Shown: piece after piece, positions 41,279 through 49,986 of the stretch
Layout of the letters: each line of letters starts with the position of its first letter
How positions within the stretch are numbered: position 1 is the stretch's first letter
DNA from: Halalkalibacter alkalisediminis
GTDB taxonomy: Bacteria; Bacillota; Bacilli; Bacillales; Bacillaceae_D
Direction of reading: 5' to 3'
Assembly: GCF_028610705.1 (NCBI RefSeq)
Contig: NZ_JAQQWT010000001.1
Location: forward strand, 248,001 to 312,000
Length of the DNA: 64,000 nucleotides
The notes under the pieces: generated by a model
Seen by the model: the letters and a program-made list of their open reading frames with translations, nothing else
The model's database searches: none
Told to the model about the DNA's origin: nothing
Made by a program: the position numbers and the translations under genes

Positions 41279-41941
41279 ATGAAGTATCGAACGATTTTTG
41301 ATATTATCGGACCAGTTATGATTGGTCCATCAAGTTCACATACAGCTGGTGCTGCAAGAATTGGAAGAGTGTCAAGGACTCTTTTTGGTCAAAAACCTGA
41401 AATGGCGAATATTTATTTTTATGGTTCGTTTGCGAAGACGTATAAAGGACACGGAACTGATGTTGCGATTGTTGGGGGCATATTGGATTTTGATACGTCT
41501 GATATAAGGATTACAAAGTCGATCGAAATAGCTAAGCAAGAAGGGATTAAGACCTATTTTCATGAAGAAGAAGCCATAACCGATCACCCTAACACGGCTA
41601 AAATCGTTCTACAAAAAGGGAACGATCGACTCGAGCTAGTAGGTATTTCCATTGGCGGTGGGAAAATTGAAATCATTGAGTTAAATGGTTTTCAACTGCG
41701 GTTATCTGGTAATCACCCAGCTATCCTTGTTGTTCATAATGACCGTTATGGTGTGATTGCAGGTGTATCCAATATACTTGCAAAACATGAAATAAATATT
41801 GGCCATATGGAAGTGTCAAGGAAAGAAAGAGGAAAAGAGGCTTTAATGGTGATTGAAGTCGATCAAAATGTCGAGGGGCCTTTATTAACGGAGTTAGAGG
41901 CTTTAGCCAATATAACGAAAGTAACGAAAATTCATGATTAA
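41279..41941 (+). CDS. sdaAB: L-serine dehydratase, beta subunit
   Basis: This 220-residue subunit belongs to the iron-sulfur serine dehydratase that converts L-serine to pyruvate and ammonia. It begins MKYRTIFDIIGPVMIGPSSSHTAGA, the usual signature, in two parts, and ends with an ACT domain (about 148-220, HNDRYGVIAGVSNILAKHEINI region) that probably senses serine. AGGAGG precedes the ATG. The alpha subunit follows after 14 bases. Confidence 0.95.
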   Translation: MKYRTIFDIIGPVMIGPSSSHTAGAARIGRVSRTLFGQKPEMANIYFYGSFAKTYKGHGTDVAIVGGILDFDTSDIRITKSIEIAKQEGIKTYFHEEEAITDHPNTAKIVLQKGNDRLELVGISIGGGKIEIIELNGFQLRLSGNHPAILVVHNDRYGVIAGVSNILAKHEINIGHMEVSRKERGKEALMVIEVDQNVEGPLLTELEALANITKVTKIHD

Positions 41942-41955
41942 GCGAGGTGGGTATG

Positions 41956-42843
41956 ATGTTTAAAAACGTTGCTGAATTAATTGAACTAGCGGAAACAGAA
42001 GAGAAATCGATATCTCAAGTCATGATTGATCAAGAAATCGAGGTGACAGGGCGCTCTCGCGAGGAAATTGTTAATCAAATGATGAGAAACTTAAACGTAA
42101 TGAAAGAGGCTGTCGAACGTGGGATCACGGAAAAAGTACGTTCTGTTTCTGGTTTAACTGGTGGAGATGCTGTTCTTTTACAAGAGTACATCAAGAAAGG
42201 ACAATTCTTATCGAGTGAGACCGTTTTGGATGCCGTCAGTAAGGCGGTTGCAACCAATGAGGTGAATGCCGCCATGGGAACGATTTGTGCAACTCCAACT
42301 GCTGGATCTGCAGGAGTAGTACCAGGGGTCTTATTTGGGATTGCTAATAAGTTAAAACCAACAGACGAACAAATGGTTGATTATTTGTTTGTTGCTGGGG
42401 CTTTTGGTTTTGTCGTGGCTAATAATGCTTCTATTTCTGGAGCTGCTGGTGGGTGTCAAGCTGAGGTCGGTTCTGCAACGGGAATGGCAGCTGCCGCACT
42501 CGTTGAATTAGCAGGAGGGACACCTAGCCAATCTGCCGAAGCAATGGCTATTGCGTTGAAAAACATGCTAGGGCTTGTATGTGATCCTGTTGCAGGGTTG
42601 GTTGAAGTGCCTTGTGTAAAAAGAAATGCGATCGGTGCCTCGATTGCTATTGTAGCAGCTGATATGGCTCTTGCTGGTATTACAAGTCGAATTCCTTGTG
42701 ATGAAGTCATCGATGCCATGTACAAGATTGGTCAAACCATGCCAGAAGCACTGAGAGAGACCGCTCAAGGAGGCTTAGCAGCGACACCAACAGGCCGTGA
42801 ATTAGAAGCCAAAATATTTGGATTGTCGCTAGATAAAAAATGA
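41956..42843 (+). CDS. sdaAA: L-serine dehydratase, alpha subunit
   Basis: This 295-residue catalytic subunit carries the 4Fe-4S cluster. Candidate ligand cysteines occur in GTICATPTAGSAG, AAGGCQAEVGSA, LVCDPVAG and EVPCVKRN. The start at 41956 (MFKNVAELIELA) follows GCGAGGTGGG. The ATG one codon earlier is equally possible, and an upstream GTG lies within the ribosome site. Its stop overlaps recG as ATGA, as in B. subtilis. Confidence 0.95.
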   Translation: MFKNVAELIELAETEEKSISQVMIDQEIEVTGRSREEIVNQMMRNLNVMKEAVERGITEKVRSVSGLTGGDAVLLQEYIKKGQFLSSETVLDAVSKAVATNEVNAAMGTICATPTAGSAGVVPGVLFGIANKLKPTDEQMVDYLFVAGAFGFVVANNASISGAAGGCQAEVGSATGMAAAALVELAGGTPSQSAEAMAIALKNMLGLVCDPVAGLVEVPCVKRNAIGASIAIVAADMALAGITSRIPCDEVIDAMYKIGQTMPEALRETAQGGLAATPTGRELEAKIFGLSLDKK

Positions 42844-44888
42844 ATGAAACGATGAATCAACCAGTGACTGTGGTAACAGGCATAGGTGAAGAAACAGCTA
42901 AACTATTACAAGGTCTAAGAATTTTTTCGGTTGGTGATTTACTTGAGCACTTTCCATACCGCTACGAAGACTATCAACTAAAAGATTTACATGAAGTGAA
43001 ACATGAAGAAAGAGTCACGGTTGTCGGTACGGTTCAAAGTGAGCCATCAGTTCGTTATTTTGGGAAGAAAAAAAATCGACTTTCTTTCAGATTGCTTGTA
43101 AACCAAATTCTCGTAACGGTTACTTTTTTTAATCGTGCATTCTTGAAAAATCAAATTAGTGTAGGAACAGAGTTAACGATTACGGGGAAGTGGGATCAAC
43201 ATAGAATGACGATTACAGGAAGTGAGTGTCGAAAAGGTCGAGAAGAGAGGGAGCAAACGATTGCTCCCATTTATTCAGTGTCTGGTAAATTAACTACTAA
43301 ATCGATGCGTAAGTATATTTACCAGGCGATGAATCAATACGGTTACGACATTCCAGATCTTATTCCAGACGAGTTGCTTAAATCCTACAAACTACCAACT
43401 AAAAAAGAGGCACTCTCAAGACTCCACTTTCCACCTAATGCAGAATCTATGAAACATGCTAGGAGAAGAATGGTGTATGAAGAATTTCTTCTTTTTCAGT
43501 TGAAAATGCAGGCGTTTAGAAAAGCGAATCGAGACCGAACAAATGGACGAGCGTTAGACATTCCTGAAAGTGAAATTAAAACTTTCATCAATCAGCTTCC
43601 TTTTCCCTTAACGGGCGCCCAACAACGAGTGGTGAATGAAGTTATACAAGATATCAGTTCCCCTTATCGGATGAATAGACTTTTGCAAGGGGATGTAGGA
43701 TCAGGGAAAACAATCGTGGCAGCGATTTGTATGTATGCAGTGATACAAGCAGGGTATCAAGCTGCGTTGATGGTTCCAACGGAAATTTTAGCTGAACAAC
43801 ATGTTCAATCACTCAAAGAAATATTTGAACCTTTAGGGATAAGAGTTGAGTTGCTTTCCGGTTCTGTAAAAGGAAAAAAGCGTGCGGAGAAGTTAACGGC
43901 ACTAGAAAACGGGGAACTTGGATTAGTGGTGGGGACACAAGCTCTCATTCAAGAGGATGTTCGGTTTCAAAAGTTAGGACTTGTTATAACAGATGAACAA
44001 CATCGGTTTGGTGTTGAACAACGCCGAGTGTTACGGGATAAAGGAGAGAATCCAGACGTTCTTTTCATGACGGCTACACCTATCCCAAGAACGTTAGCAA
44101 TCTCTGTTTTTGGTGATATGGATGTATCTATTATTGATGAGATGCCCGCAGGAAGAAAAAAAATTGAAACCTATTGGGCAAAGCCTGATATGCTAGAACG
44201 CGTTCTTGATTTTATTCAGAAAGAATTACAAAAGGGACGTCAAGCTTATGTAATATGCCCGTTAATTGAGGAGTCTGAGAAGCTAGATGTTCAAAATGCA
44301 ATTGATGTTCACATGATTCTAAATCAGCACTACAAAGGTCAGTGGAATGTGGGTCTCATGCACGGTCGTCTTCATGCAACTGAAAAAGATGCAGTCATGG
44401 ATGCGTTTAGTAAAAATGAGACACAGATATTAGTATCAACAACGGTTGTTGAGGTCGGTGTAAATGTTCCCAATGCAACAGTGATGGTTATTTACGATGC
44501 TGAACGTTTTGGCTTAGCGCAACTTCACCAATTAAGGGGAAGGGTAGGACGAGGACAAGAACAATCATATTGCATTTTATTAGCCGACCCTAAGTCTGAA
44601 GTTGGAAAAGAACGAATGAGAATCATGACTGAAACAAATGATGGATTTGTCCTTTCAGAAAGAGACTTAGAGCTAAGGGGACCAGGTGACTTCTTTGGAG
44701 CGAAGCAAAGTGGTTTACCTGATTTCAAAGTAGCTGATGTCGTTCATGATTATCGGGCACTAGAAGTAGCAAGACGGGATGCTGTGAAATTAATTAACTC
44801 AAATGACTTTTGGACAAAGAAAGAATATAGAGGTCTAAGAAATTATATTGAAGTCCATGGTGTATTAAATGGTCAAAAAATTGATTAA
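42840..44888 (+). CDS. recG: ATP-dependent DNA helicase RecG
   Basis: This 682-residue superfamily 2 helicase remodels stalled forks and branched DNA. It has an N-terminal wedge/OB domain (about 60-150), Walker A LLQGDVGSGKTIVAA near residue 282, DEQHRFG near 388, MTATPIPRTL near 415, and VGRGQEQSYC motif VI near 565. Length is usual. It starts within the sdaAA stop codon. The fapR promoter begins right after its stop. Confidence 0.97.
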   Translation: MNETMNQPVTVVTGIGEETAKLLQGLRIFSVGDLLEHFPYRYEDYQLKDLHEVKHEERVTVVGTVQSEPSVRYFGKKKNRLSFRLLVNQILVTVTFFNRAFLKNQISVGTELTITGKWDQHRMTITGSECRKGREEREQTIAPIYSVSGKLTTKSMRKYIYQAMNQYGYDIPDLIPDELLKSYKLPTKKEALSRLHFPPNAESMKHARRRMVYEEFLLFQLKMQAFRKANRDRTNGRALDIPESEIKTFINQLPFPLTGAQQRVVNEVIQDISSPYRMNRLLQGDVGSGKTIVAAICMYAVIQAGYQAALMVPTEILAEQHVQSLKEIFEPLGIRVELLSGSVKGKKRAEKLTALENGELGLVVGTQALIQEDVRFQKLGLVITDEQHRFGVEQRRVLRDKGENPDVLFMTATPIPRTLAISVFGDMDVSIIDEMPAGRKKIETYWAKPDMLERVLDFIQKELQKGRQAYVICPLIEESEKLDVQNAIDVHMILNQHYKGQWNVGLMHGRLHATEKDAVMDAFSKNETQILVSTTVVEVGVNVPNATVMVIYDAERFGLAQLHQLRGRVGRGQEQSYCILLADPKSEVGKERMRIMTETNDGFVLSERDLELRGPGDFFGAKQSGLPDFKVADVVHDYRALEVARRDAVKLINSNDFWTKKEYRGLRNYIEVHGVLNGQKID

Positions 44889-44891
44889 CTG

Positions 44892-44920
44892 TTGAAATCA
44901 GCGTGAAGCAATTATATACT
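44892..44920 (+). promoter_or_regulatory. SigA promoter of the fapR operon
   Basis: TTGAAA (44892-44897) and TATACT (44915-44920) are separated by 17 bases. The start at about 44927 lies inside the FapR box. Confidence 0.75.
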
Positions 44921-44924
44921 ACTC

Positions 44925-44941
44925 TTAGTACCTAGTCATAT
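44925..44941 (+). promoter_or_regulatory. FapR operator
   Basis: TTAGTACCTAGTC matches the known FapR consensus at its first 13 positions. It sits directly downstream of the -10 box, over the expected transcription start. FapR bound here would block transcription of its own operon; malonyl-CoA releases it. Confidence 0.9.
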
Positions 44942-44977
44942 AATCTGATGAAGAGGATAAGCGGACGGTGGAATGGA

Positions 44978-45559
44978 ATGAAGCGAAAAAAGAAAGAACG
45001 ACAAGATCTTCTTAAACAAACACTAGAGTTAAATCCTTTTATGACAGATGAGGCTTTAGCTGATCAATTTTCTGTAAGCATTCAAACAATTCGTCTTGAT
45101 CGATTAGAGTTAGCTATACCGGAGTTAAGAGAACGGATTAAAGGGGTCGCTCAGCAGCAACTCGATGATGTAAAAGCATTATCTCTAGAAGAAGTGATTG
45201 GGGAGATTGTGGACCTTCAATTAGATGAACGAGCTATATCCATTTTAGATGTCGGTAACGAACATGTCTTTACAAGGAGCGGAATAGCAAGGGGCCATCA
45301 TTTATTTGCGCAGGCTAATTCACTAGCGGTTGCTATTATAAATGATGAACTAGCTTTAACAGCAAAGGCTATGATCCGATTTACAAGACAAGTACAAGCT
45401 GGTGAACGTGTTATTGCCAAGGCGAATGTTGTCGATATTGAAAAAGAAAGAACAACGGTTGACGTTAAAAGTTATGTTGAGCAGGAGCTTGTTTTTTCCG
45501 GAGAATTTATCATGTATCGAACGAATGAGAGAGAGAAAAAAAGGAGAGACACTGAATGA
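44978..45559 (+). CDS. fapR: Transcription factor FapR, fatty acid and phospholipid regulator
   Basis: This 193-residue repressor has an N-terminal DeoR-type helix-turn-helix (about residues 20-50, [21 protein letters not shown]) and a hotdog-fold effector domain that binds malonyl-CoA ([20 protein letters not shown] near 102). The start MKRKKKERQ follows GGTGGA and matches the family N-terminus; an in-frame ATG ten codons upstream has no ribosome site. Its stop overlaps plsX as ATGA. A FapR box precedes it. Confidence 0.96.
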   Translation: MKRKKKERQDLLKQTLELNPFMTDEALADQFSVSIQTIRLDRLELAIPELRERIKGVAQQQLDDVKALSLEEVIGEIVDLQLDERAISILDVGNEHVFTRSGIARGHHLFAQANSLAVAIINDELALTAKAMIRFTRQVQAGERVIAKANVVDIEKERTTVDVKSYVEQELVFSGEFIMYRTNEREKKRRDTE

Positions 45560-46551
45560 ATATCTCAATAGATGCGATGGGGGGAGAACGTGCTCCACAA
45601 GCTCATGTTGAAGCTGCCGAGCAAGCAATTCAAGCTTTTCCTGAGTTACATATTACCCTCGTTGGAAATGAAGAAGAAATAAATAAATATCTTAAAAATG
45701 ATAAGCAAATCAATATCTTACATACGACTGAAAAAATAGAAGATACAGATCAACCTACAACGGCGGTTCGCCGTAAAAAAGATTCTTCAATGGTTCTTTC
45801 TGTTCGAGAAGTGAAAGAAGGACGTGCCGATGCTTGTATCTCTGCAGGCAATACAGGTGCGTTAATGACCGCAGGGTTATTATATGTTGGGCGAATAAAA
45901 GGAATCGATCGCCCTGCACTTGCTCCTATGCTTCCAACTCTTGATGGAAAAGGGTTTCTGTTATTGGATGTGGGAGCAAATATGGATGCAAAACCTGAGC
46001 ACCTTTTGCAATACGCTATTATTGGTAATACCTATATGGAAATGGTGAAAAAAGTTCGCAAGCCGCGTGTCGCACTTTTGAATGTTGGAACGGAAAATGG
46101 AAAAGGTAGTGAATTAACAAAAGCTGCGTTTCCATTACTTCAGTCAAGTGATATTCACTTTATTGGCAACGTTGAGGCTCGCGATTTATTATCTGGTGTA
46201 GCGGATGTTGTCGTTTGTGATGGTTTTTCTGGTAATCTTGTCTTAAAATCGATTGAAGGAACAGCAGGAACTTTATTTTCTTTGTTGAAGAAGGAATTGA
46301 CGAGTTCTTTCGTGAACAAGTTGGCCGCGAGTGTTTTAAAGTCAGGCTTCAAAGGAATTAAAGACCAGATGAGTTATTCACAATATGGTGGAGCGGGATT
46401 GTTTGGTTTAAAGGCACCAGTCATAAAAGCGCATGGATCTTCTGATGCAACAGCTATTTTTCATGCAATTCGTCAGACTCGTGATATGGTGGAACAACAG
46501 GTTGTTACAATTATTAAGAATGAAGTAGCTAAAACGGAAGACAAAGAATAG
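45556..46551 (+). CDS. plsX: Phosphate acyltransferase
   Basis: This 331-residue enzyme makes acyl-phosphate from acyl-ACP, the first step toward phosphatidic acid in Gram-positives. It begins [15 protein letters not shown] and contains SAGNTGALM near residue 95, [13 protein letters not shown] near 138 and [11 protein letters not shown] near 226. It is translationally coupled to fapR and followed by fabD, the B. subtilis order. Confidence 0.97.
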   Translation: MNISIDAMGGERAPQAHVEAAEQAIQAFPELHITLVGNEEEINKYLKNDKQINILHTTEKIEDTDQPTTAVRRKKDSSMVLSVREVKEGRADACISAGNTGALMTAGLLYVGRIKGIDRPALAPMLPTLDGKGFLLLDVGANMDAKPEHLLQYAIIGNTYMEMVKKVRKPRVALLNVGTENGKGSELTKAAFPLLQSSDIHFIGNVEARDLLSGVADVVVCDGFSGNLVLKSIEGTAGTLFSLLKKELTSSFVNKLAASVLKSGFKGIKDQMSYSQYGGAGLFGLKAPVIKAHGSSDATAIFHAIRQTRDMVEQQVVTIIKNEVAKTEDKE

Positions 46552-46565
46552 AGGAGGATTTACAT

Positions 46566-47513
46566 ATGGGGAAGATTGCCTTTCTATTTCCAGGCCAAGG
46601 ATCACAAACAGTGGGTATGGGACAAGATTTAGTTGAACAAGAACAAATATGTAAAACATTTTTTAAAAGAGCGGATGAGACACTTGAGTATTCCTTGTCC
46701 TCCATTATGCTTCAAGGCCCTGAAGAAACGTTAAAACGAACTGAGCATACGCAACCTGCTTTAGTGACTATGAGTACAGCTGTTTTAGAGCTTTTTAAAG
46801 AAGAAGGAATCCGACCTGATTATGTCGCTGGTCATAGCTTAGGTGAGTACAGCGCACTCGTGGCAGCAGAAGCGATGTCATTTGAGGATGCAGTGTTAGC
46901 AGTTAGGAATCGTGGCTTGTTTATGGAAGAGGCTGTTCCGTTTGGCGAAGGAGCAATGGCAGCTGTTCTTGGTCTTGAGAGAGAGACGCTTGAAGAGGTA
47001 TGTGCAAGTGTTAGCGATTCTAATGAAACAGCGGAACTTGCAAATTTAAACTGTCCTGGTCAAATTGTCATTTCGGGCTCTGCAAAAGGAGTCGAGTTAG
47101 CTAGTGATAAGGCCAAGGAGGCTGGGGCTAAGAGGGTGATTCCGTTGCAAGTGAGTGGACCTTTTCATTCTAGTTTAATGAAACCCGCAGCTGATAAATT
47201 AGATAAGGTATTAGATCAATTGACGATTATGGATGCGAAAATACCTGTGATCGCAAACGTTTCGGCAGAAGCGGTACAAGAGGCCACAACCATTCGTTCT
47301 AATTTAATTAAACAAGTTTATTCACCTGTTCTTTGGGAAGATACAATTAGAACGCTTCTTGAATCTGGAGTAGATACCTTTGTAGAGGTTGGCTCAGGTA
47401 ACGTATTAACAGGACTTGTTCGTAAAGTAGACAGACGGGCAAAAGTAGTTGCAGTAAGCAACCGTGAAGGGGTTCTAAAAGTAAAAGAGTTAGTAGAAGG
47501 AGTGACCGAATAA
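46566..47513 (+). CDS. fabD: Malonyl-CoA:ACP transacylase
   Basis: This 315-residue enzyme moves malonyl groups from CoA to ACP. It begins [14 protein letters not shown] (residues 6-19). The nucleophile is Ser91 in [13 protein letters not shown], and the partner histidine is in GPFHSSLM near 200. GAGGAGG lies about 8 bases before the ATG. Its stop overlaps fabG in TAATG. Confidence 0.97.
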   Translation: MGKIAFLFPGQGSQTVGMGQDLVEQEQICKTFFKRADETLEYSLSSIMLQGPEETLKRTEHTQPALVTMSTAVLELFKEEGIRPDYVAGHSLGEYSALVAAEAMSFEDAVLAVRNRGLFMEEAVPFGEGAMAAVLGLERETLEEVCASVSDSNETAELANLNCPGQIVISGSAKGVELASDKAKEAGAKRVIPLQVSGPFHSSLMKPAADKLDKVLDQLTIMDAKIPVIANVSAEAVQEATTIRSNLIKQVYSPVLWEDTIRTLLESGVDTFVEVGSGNVLTGLVRKVDRRAKVVAVSNREGVLKVKELVEGVTE

Positions 47514-48256
47514 TGTTACAAGGAAAAGTAGCCATCGTTACAGGTGCATCACGTGGAATCGGAAGAGCAACGGCAATTGAACTCGCACGAAATGGAGCTA
47601 TTGTCGTCGTAAATTACGCGGGTAGCCAGGAAAGAGCAGAACAGGTTGTTGCTGAAATTAAAGCATTGGGTGTAGATGGTCTTGCCATCCAAGCAGATGT
47701 AGCCAATAGTGAACAAGTACAAGCTATGGTAAAAGAAACAATCGAAGCATTTGGACGAGTTGACATTCTTGTTAATAATGCAGGAATTACGAAAGATAAC
47801 TTGATTATGAGAATGAAAGAAGATGAGTGGGATGCAGTTATTAACACGAACTTAAAAGGTGTGTTTAATTGCGGAAAAGCTGTAACACGTCAAATGATGA
47901 AACAGCGTTACGGTCGCATCATCAACGTAGCCTCTGTGGTAGGGGTATTAGGAAATGCAGGCCAAGCTAATTATGTGGCCGCAAAAGCAGGTGTAATTGG
48001 TTTAACGAAAACAATGGCTAGGGAGCTTGCGAATCGAAACATTCATGTGAATGCAGTTGCACCAGGTTTTATTGAAACAGATATGACTGATGAACTGGGA
48101 GAAGATATGAAGGCACAGCTATTAGGACAGATTCCATTAGCTTCTTTAGGTAAGCCTGAAAACATAGCCAATGTGATTCGCTTTTTAGCTAGCGCGGATG
48201 CTGATTACATGACGGGTCAGACACTTCATGTAGATGGTGGCATGGTCATGCCATAA
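47513..48256 (+). CDS. fabG: 3-oxoacyl-ACP reductase
   Basis: This 247-residue short-chain dehydrogenase reduces 3-oxoacyl-ACP with NADPH. The cofactor loop is [10 protein letters not shown] (residues 10-19), NNAG lies near 89, and the catalytic Tyr154 and Lys158 lie in YVAAKAG. It is coupled to fabD. acpP follows after 128 bases with its own promoter. Confidence 0.97.
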   Translation: MLQGKVAIVTGASRGIGRATAIELARNGAIVVVNYAGSQERAEQVVAEIKALGVDGLAIQADVANSEQVQAMVKETIEAFGRVDILVNNAGITKDNLIMRMKEDEWDAVINTNLKGVFNCGKAVTRQMMKQRYGRIINVASVVGVLGNAGQANYVAAKAGVIGLTKTMARELANRNIHVNAVAPGFIETDMTDELGEDMKAQLLGQIPLASLGKPENIANVIRFLASADADYMTGQTLHVDGGMVMP

Positions 48257-48283
48257 AAAATAATACATGTAGAAAATGTTTGC

Positions 48284-48313
48284 TTGACAGAAGGGGTTAA
48301 TCATCGGTAAACT
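48284..48313 (+). promoter_or_regulatory. Probable SigA promoter of acpP
   Basis: A perfect TTGACA (48284-48289) has TAAACT (48308-48313) 18 bases later. It would let acpP be made in excess over the rest of the fab operon. Confidence 0.65.
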
Positions 48314-48384
48314 TTTCCTAGCCTTCGTCCAATTATTAACTAAGAATGGACTTAATGTTTATTCTTGAGAGGGGGTGAATGAAC

Positions 48385-48618
48385 ATGGCAGATACATTAT
48401 CACGTGTTACTAAAATCGTCGTTGATCGTCTTGGGGTTGAAGAGGCTGAAGTGAAACTAGAAGCTTCTTTTAAAGATGATTTAGGCGCAGATTCATTAGA
48501 TGTGGTTGAGCTTGTAATGGAACTTGAAGATGAGTTTGATCTTGAAATTTCTGATGAAGAAGCAGAAAAAATCTCAACTGTAGCTGATGTAGTTGATTAC
48601 ATAAACAGCCGTCAGTAA
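48385..48618 (+). CDS. acpP: Acyl carrier protein
   Basis: This 77-residue acidic protein carries growing acyl chains on 4'-phosphopantetheine at Ser37 in [10 protein letters not shown]. Its N-terminus [20 protein letters not shown] matches Bacillus ACP, so the second ATG (48385), seven to nine bases after GGGGGTG, was taken. The ATG two codons earlier would be too close. A strong hairpin follows. Confidence 0.97.
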   Translation: MADTLSRVTKIVVDRLGVEEAEVKLEASFKDDLGADSLDVVELVMELEDEFDLEISDEEAEKISTVADVVDYINSRQ

Positions 48619-48626
48619 GGTATGAA

Positions 48627-48656
48627 AAGTCCCATGTGGTTATTCCATATGGGACT
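48627..48656 (+). terminator. Hairpin terminator after acpP
   Basis: AAGTCCCATGTGG and CCATATGGGACTT form a 13-base stem (one G-T pair) around TTATT. The T-run after it is short (GCTTTA). Confidence 0.75.
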
Positions 48657-48781
48657 TGCTTTAAAAAATGAATAAACCACACTACACTATTGTATTTAAG
48701 GGTTGTTGGGAAGAAGTCTGTATAAAACTATTTTTCACCACCTTAACACATTAGTTGCTAATTATGATGTTGGAGGATGCT

Positions 48782-49579
48782 ATGCCACAATCTTCGAAAT
48801 ACCAACGGAAATCTAGACCCCATCACGGAAATGATCGGAGACGGGGAAACAGAAAAATGATTCTTACCGAAGAACAAAAAAGAAAATTTGATGAGTTGAT
48901 GGAACAAACGAAGTTGACTTTTGAAAACAGAAAGCTCCTAATCCAAGCTTTCACCCATTCATCATATGTGAATGAGCACCGAATTTATTCTTTTCAAGAT
49001 AATGAACGTTTAGAATTTTTAGGAGATGCTGTCCTTGAGTTAGCTGTATCACAGTTCTTATTCAAGAAATTCAAGGCGATGAGCGAAGGAGATATGACAA
49101 AACTACGAGCATCGATTGTTTGTGAGCCTTCATTAGCTCAATTTGCTGAGGAACTGAGCTTTGGTAACATCGTATTACTTGGAAAAGGAGAAGAGATGAC
49201 TGGTGGCCGCGCGAGACCTGCTTTATTAGCAGATGTGTTTGAAGCGTTTATCGGTGCTTTGTATCTTGATCAAGGGCTTGATGCGGTGTTTCAATTTCTA
49301 AGTGATACAATCTACCCGAAAATTAACGAAGGTGCTTTTTCTCATATGATGGATTTCAAAAGTCAGCTTCAAGAGTTTATTCAACGTGATAATCTTGGAC
49401 AAATACAATATATCATTGTCCAGGAACGAGGGCCTGCTCATAACCGTGAGTTTGTCTCTGAAGTACAACTGAATGAGTCTGCTCTTGGTATAGGAACCGG
49501 AAGATCTAAGAAGGAAGCTGAGCAGCATGCTGCCCAACAAGCTTTAATGAAATTAAGTGAACAAGAAAAATTAAAATAA
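48782..49579 (+). CDS. rnc: Ribonuclease III
   Basis: This 265-residue double-strand-specific endoribonuclease processes rRNA precursors and other duplex RNA. The signature [14 protein letters not shown] begins at residue 75, and the double-stranded-RNA-binding domain covers about 185-260 ([19 protein letters not shown]). The N-terminal tail of about 28 residues is rich in Arg, Lys and His. The start at 48782 lies after GGAGG; earlier in-frame ATGs lack a ribosome site. In B. subtilis the enzyme also guards against prophage toxins. Confidence 0.96.
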   Translation: MPQSSKYQRKSRPHHGNDRRRGNRKMILTEEQKRKFDELMEQTKLTFENRKLLIQAFTHSSYVNEHRIYSFQDNERLEFLGDAVLELAVSQFLFKKFKAMSEGDMTKLRASIVCEPSLAQFAEELSFGNIVLLGKGEEMTGGRARPALLADVFEAFIGALYLDQGLDAVFQFLSDTIYPKINEGAFSHMMDFKSQLQEFIQRDNLGQIQYIIVQERGPAHNREFVSEVQLNESALGIGTGRSKKEAEQHAAQQALMKLSEQEKLK

Positions 49580-49617
49580 AAAAATGTCCTCTCCGAGAAT
49601 AGAGAGGACATTTTTTT
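49578..49617. terminator. Bidirectional terminator between rnc and the DUF1128 gene
   Basis: AAAAAATGTCCTCTC pairs with GAGAGGACATTTTTT around eight bases. A-tract and T-tract on both sides suit convergent termination. Confidence 0.92.
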
Positions 49618-49635
49618 ATCGTCGGCTTGAACGAA

Positions 49636-49857
49636 TTATTTGCGTAACTTTCCTAGTTCTGTAACAATTGCGTCGAGTTCACTTACTGAAAAGGAGGACT
49701 TACGCTCAATCATTTCATAAATGTCGCGTAAATCTTCATATTGATCAGTATCAAAGCTTTTGGCATTAAGAGCTCCAGCGTTGACAATTTGTAACTTAGC
49801 TTTAATGGCTTCAAGCATGTATTCAATATTATCGCGAGTATTGGTTTCAAGATTCAT
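49636..49857 (-). CDS. DUF1128 / UPF0435 family protein (YfkK-like)
   Basis: This 73-residue small acidic helical protein contains NIEYMLEAIKAKLQIVNAGAL and YEDLRDIYEMIERKSSFSVSE in neighbouring parts, typical of the UPF0435 (DUF1128) family that includes B. subtilis YfkK. Its function is unknown. On the minus strand GGAGTG precedes the ATG. It is convergent with rnc and divergent from smc. This gene is not at this place in B. subtilis, so it is a local rearrangement. Confidence 0.85.
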   Translation of the reverse strand: MNLETNTRDNIEYMLEAIKAKLQIVNAGALNAKSFDTDQYEDLRDIYEMIERKSSFSVSELDAIVTELGKLRK

Positions 49858-49986
49858 AATTTCACTCCTAAATATCTAGATATGTTCATCGTATCATAGT
49901 GTTGCCCATTTGTCCTCATTCCCTGTAATTAAGGAAGGTCTTATGGTAAAATAATTTAGTTGTTAATAATGATAGGGGGAAGGAAT

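Noticed and set aside
41372-41587. Open frames in other phases within sdaAB
   Set aside because: sdaAB carries clear family sequence throughout, and the alternatives lack ribosome sites.
49924-49952. TGTAAT-17-TAAAAT as the smc promoter
   Set aside because: The -10 is fair but the -35 match is too weak to support a call by eye.
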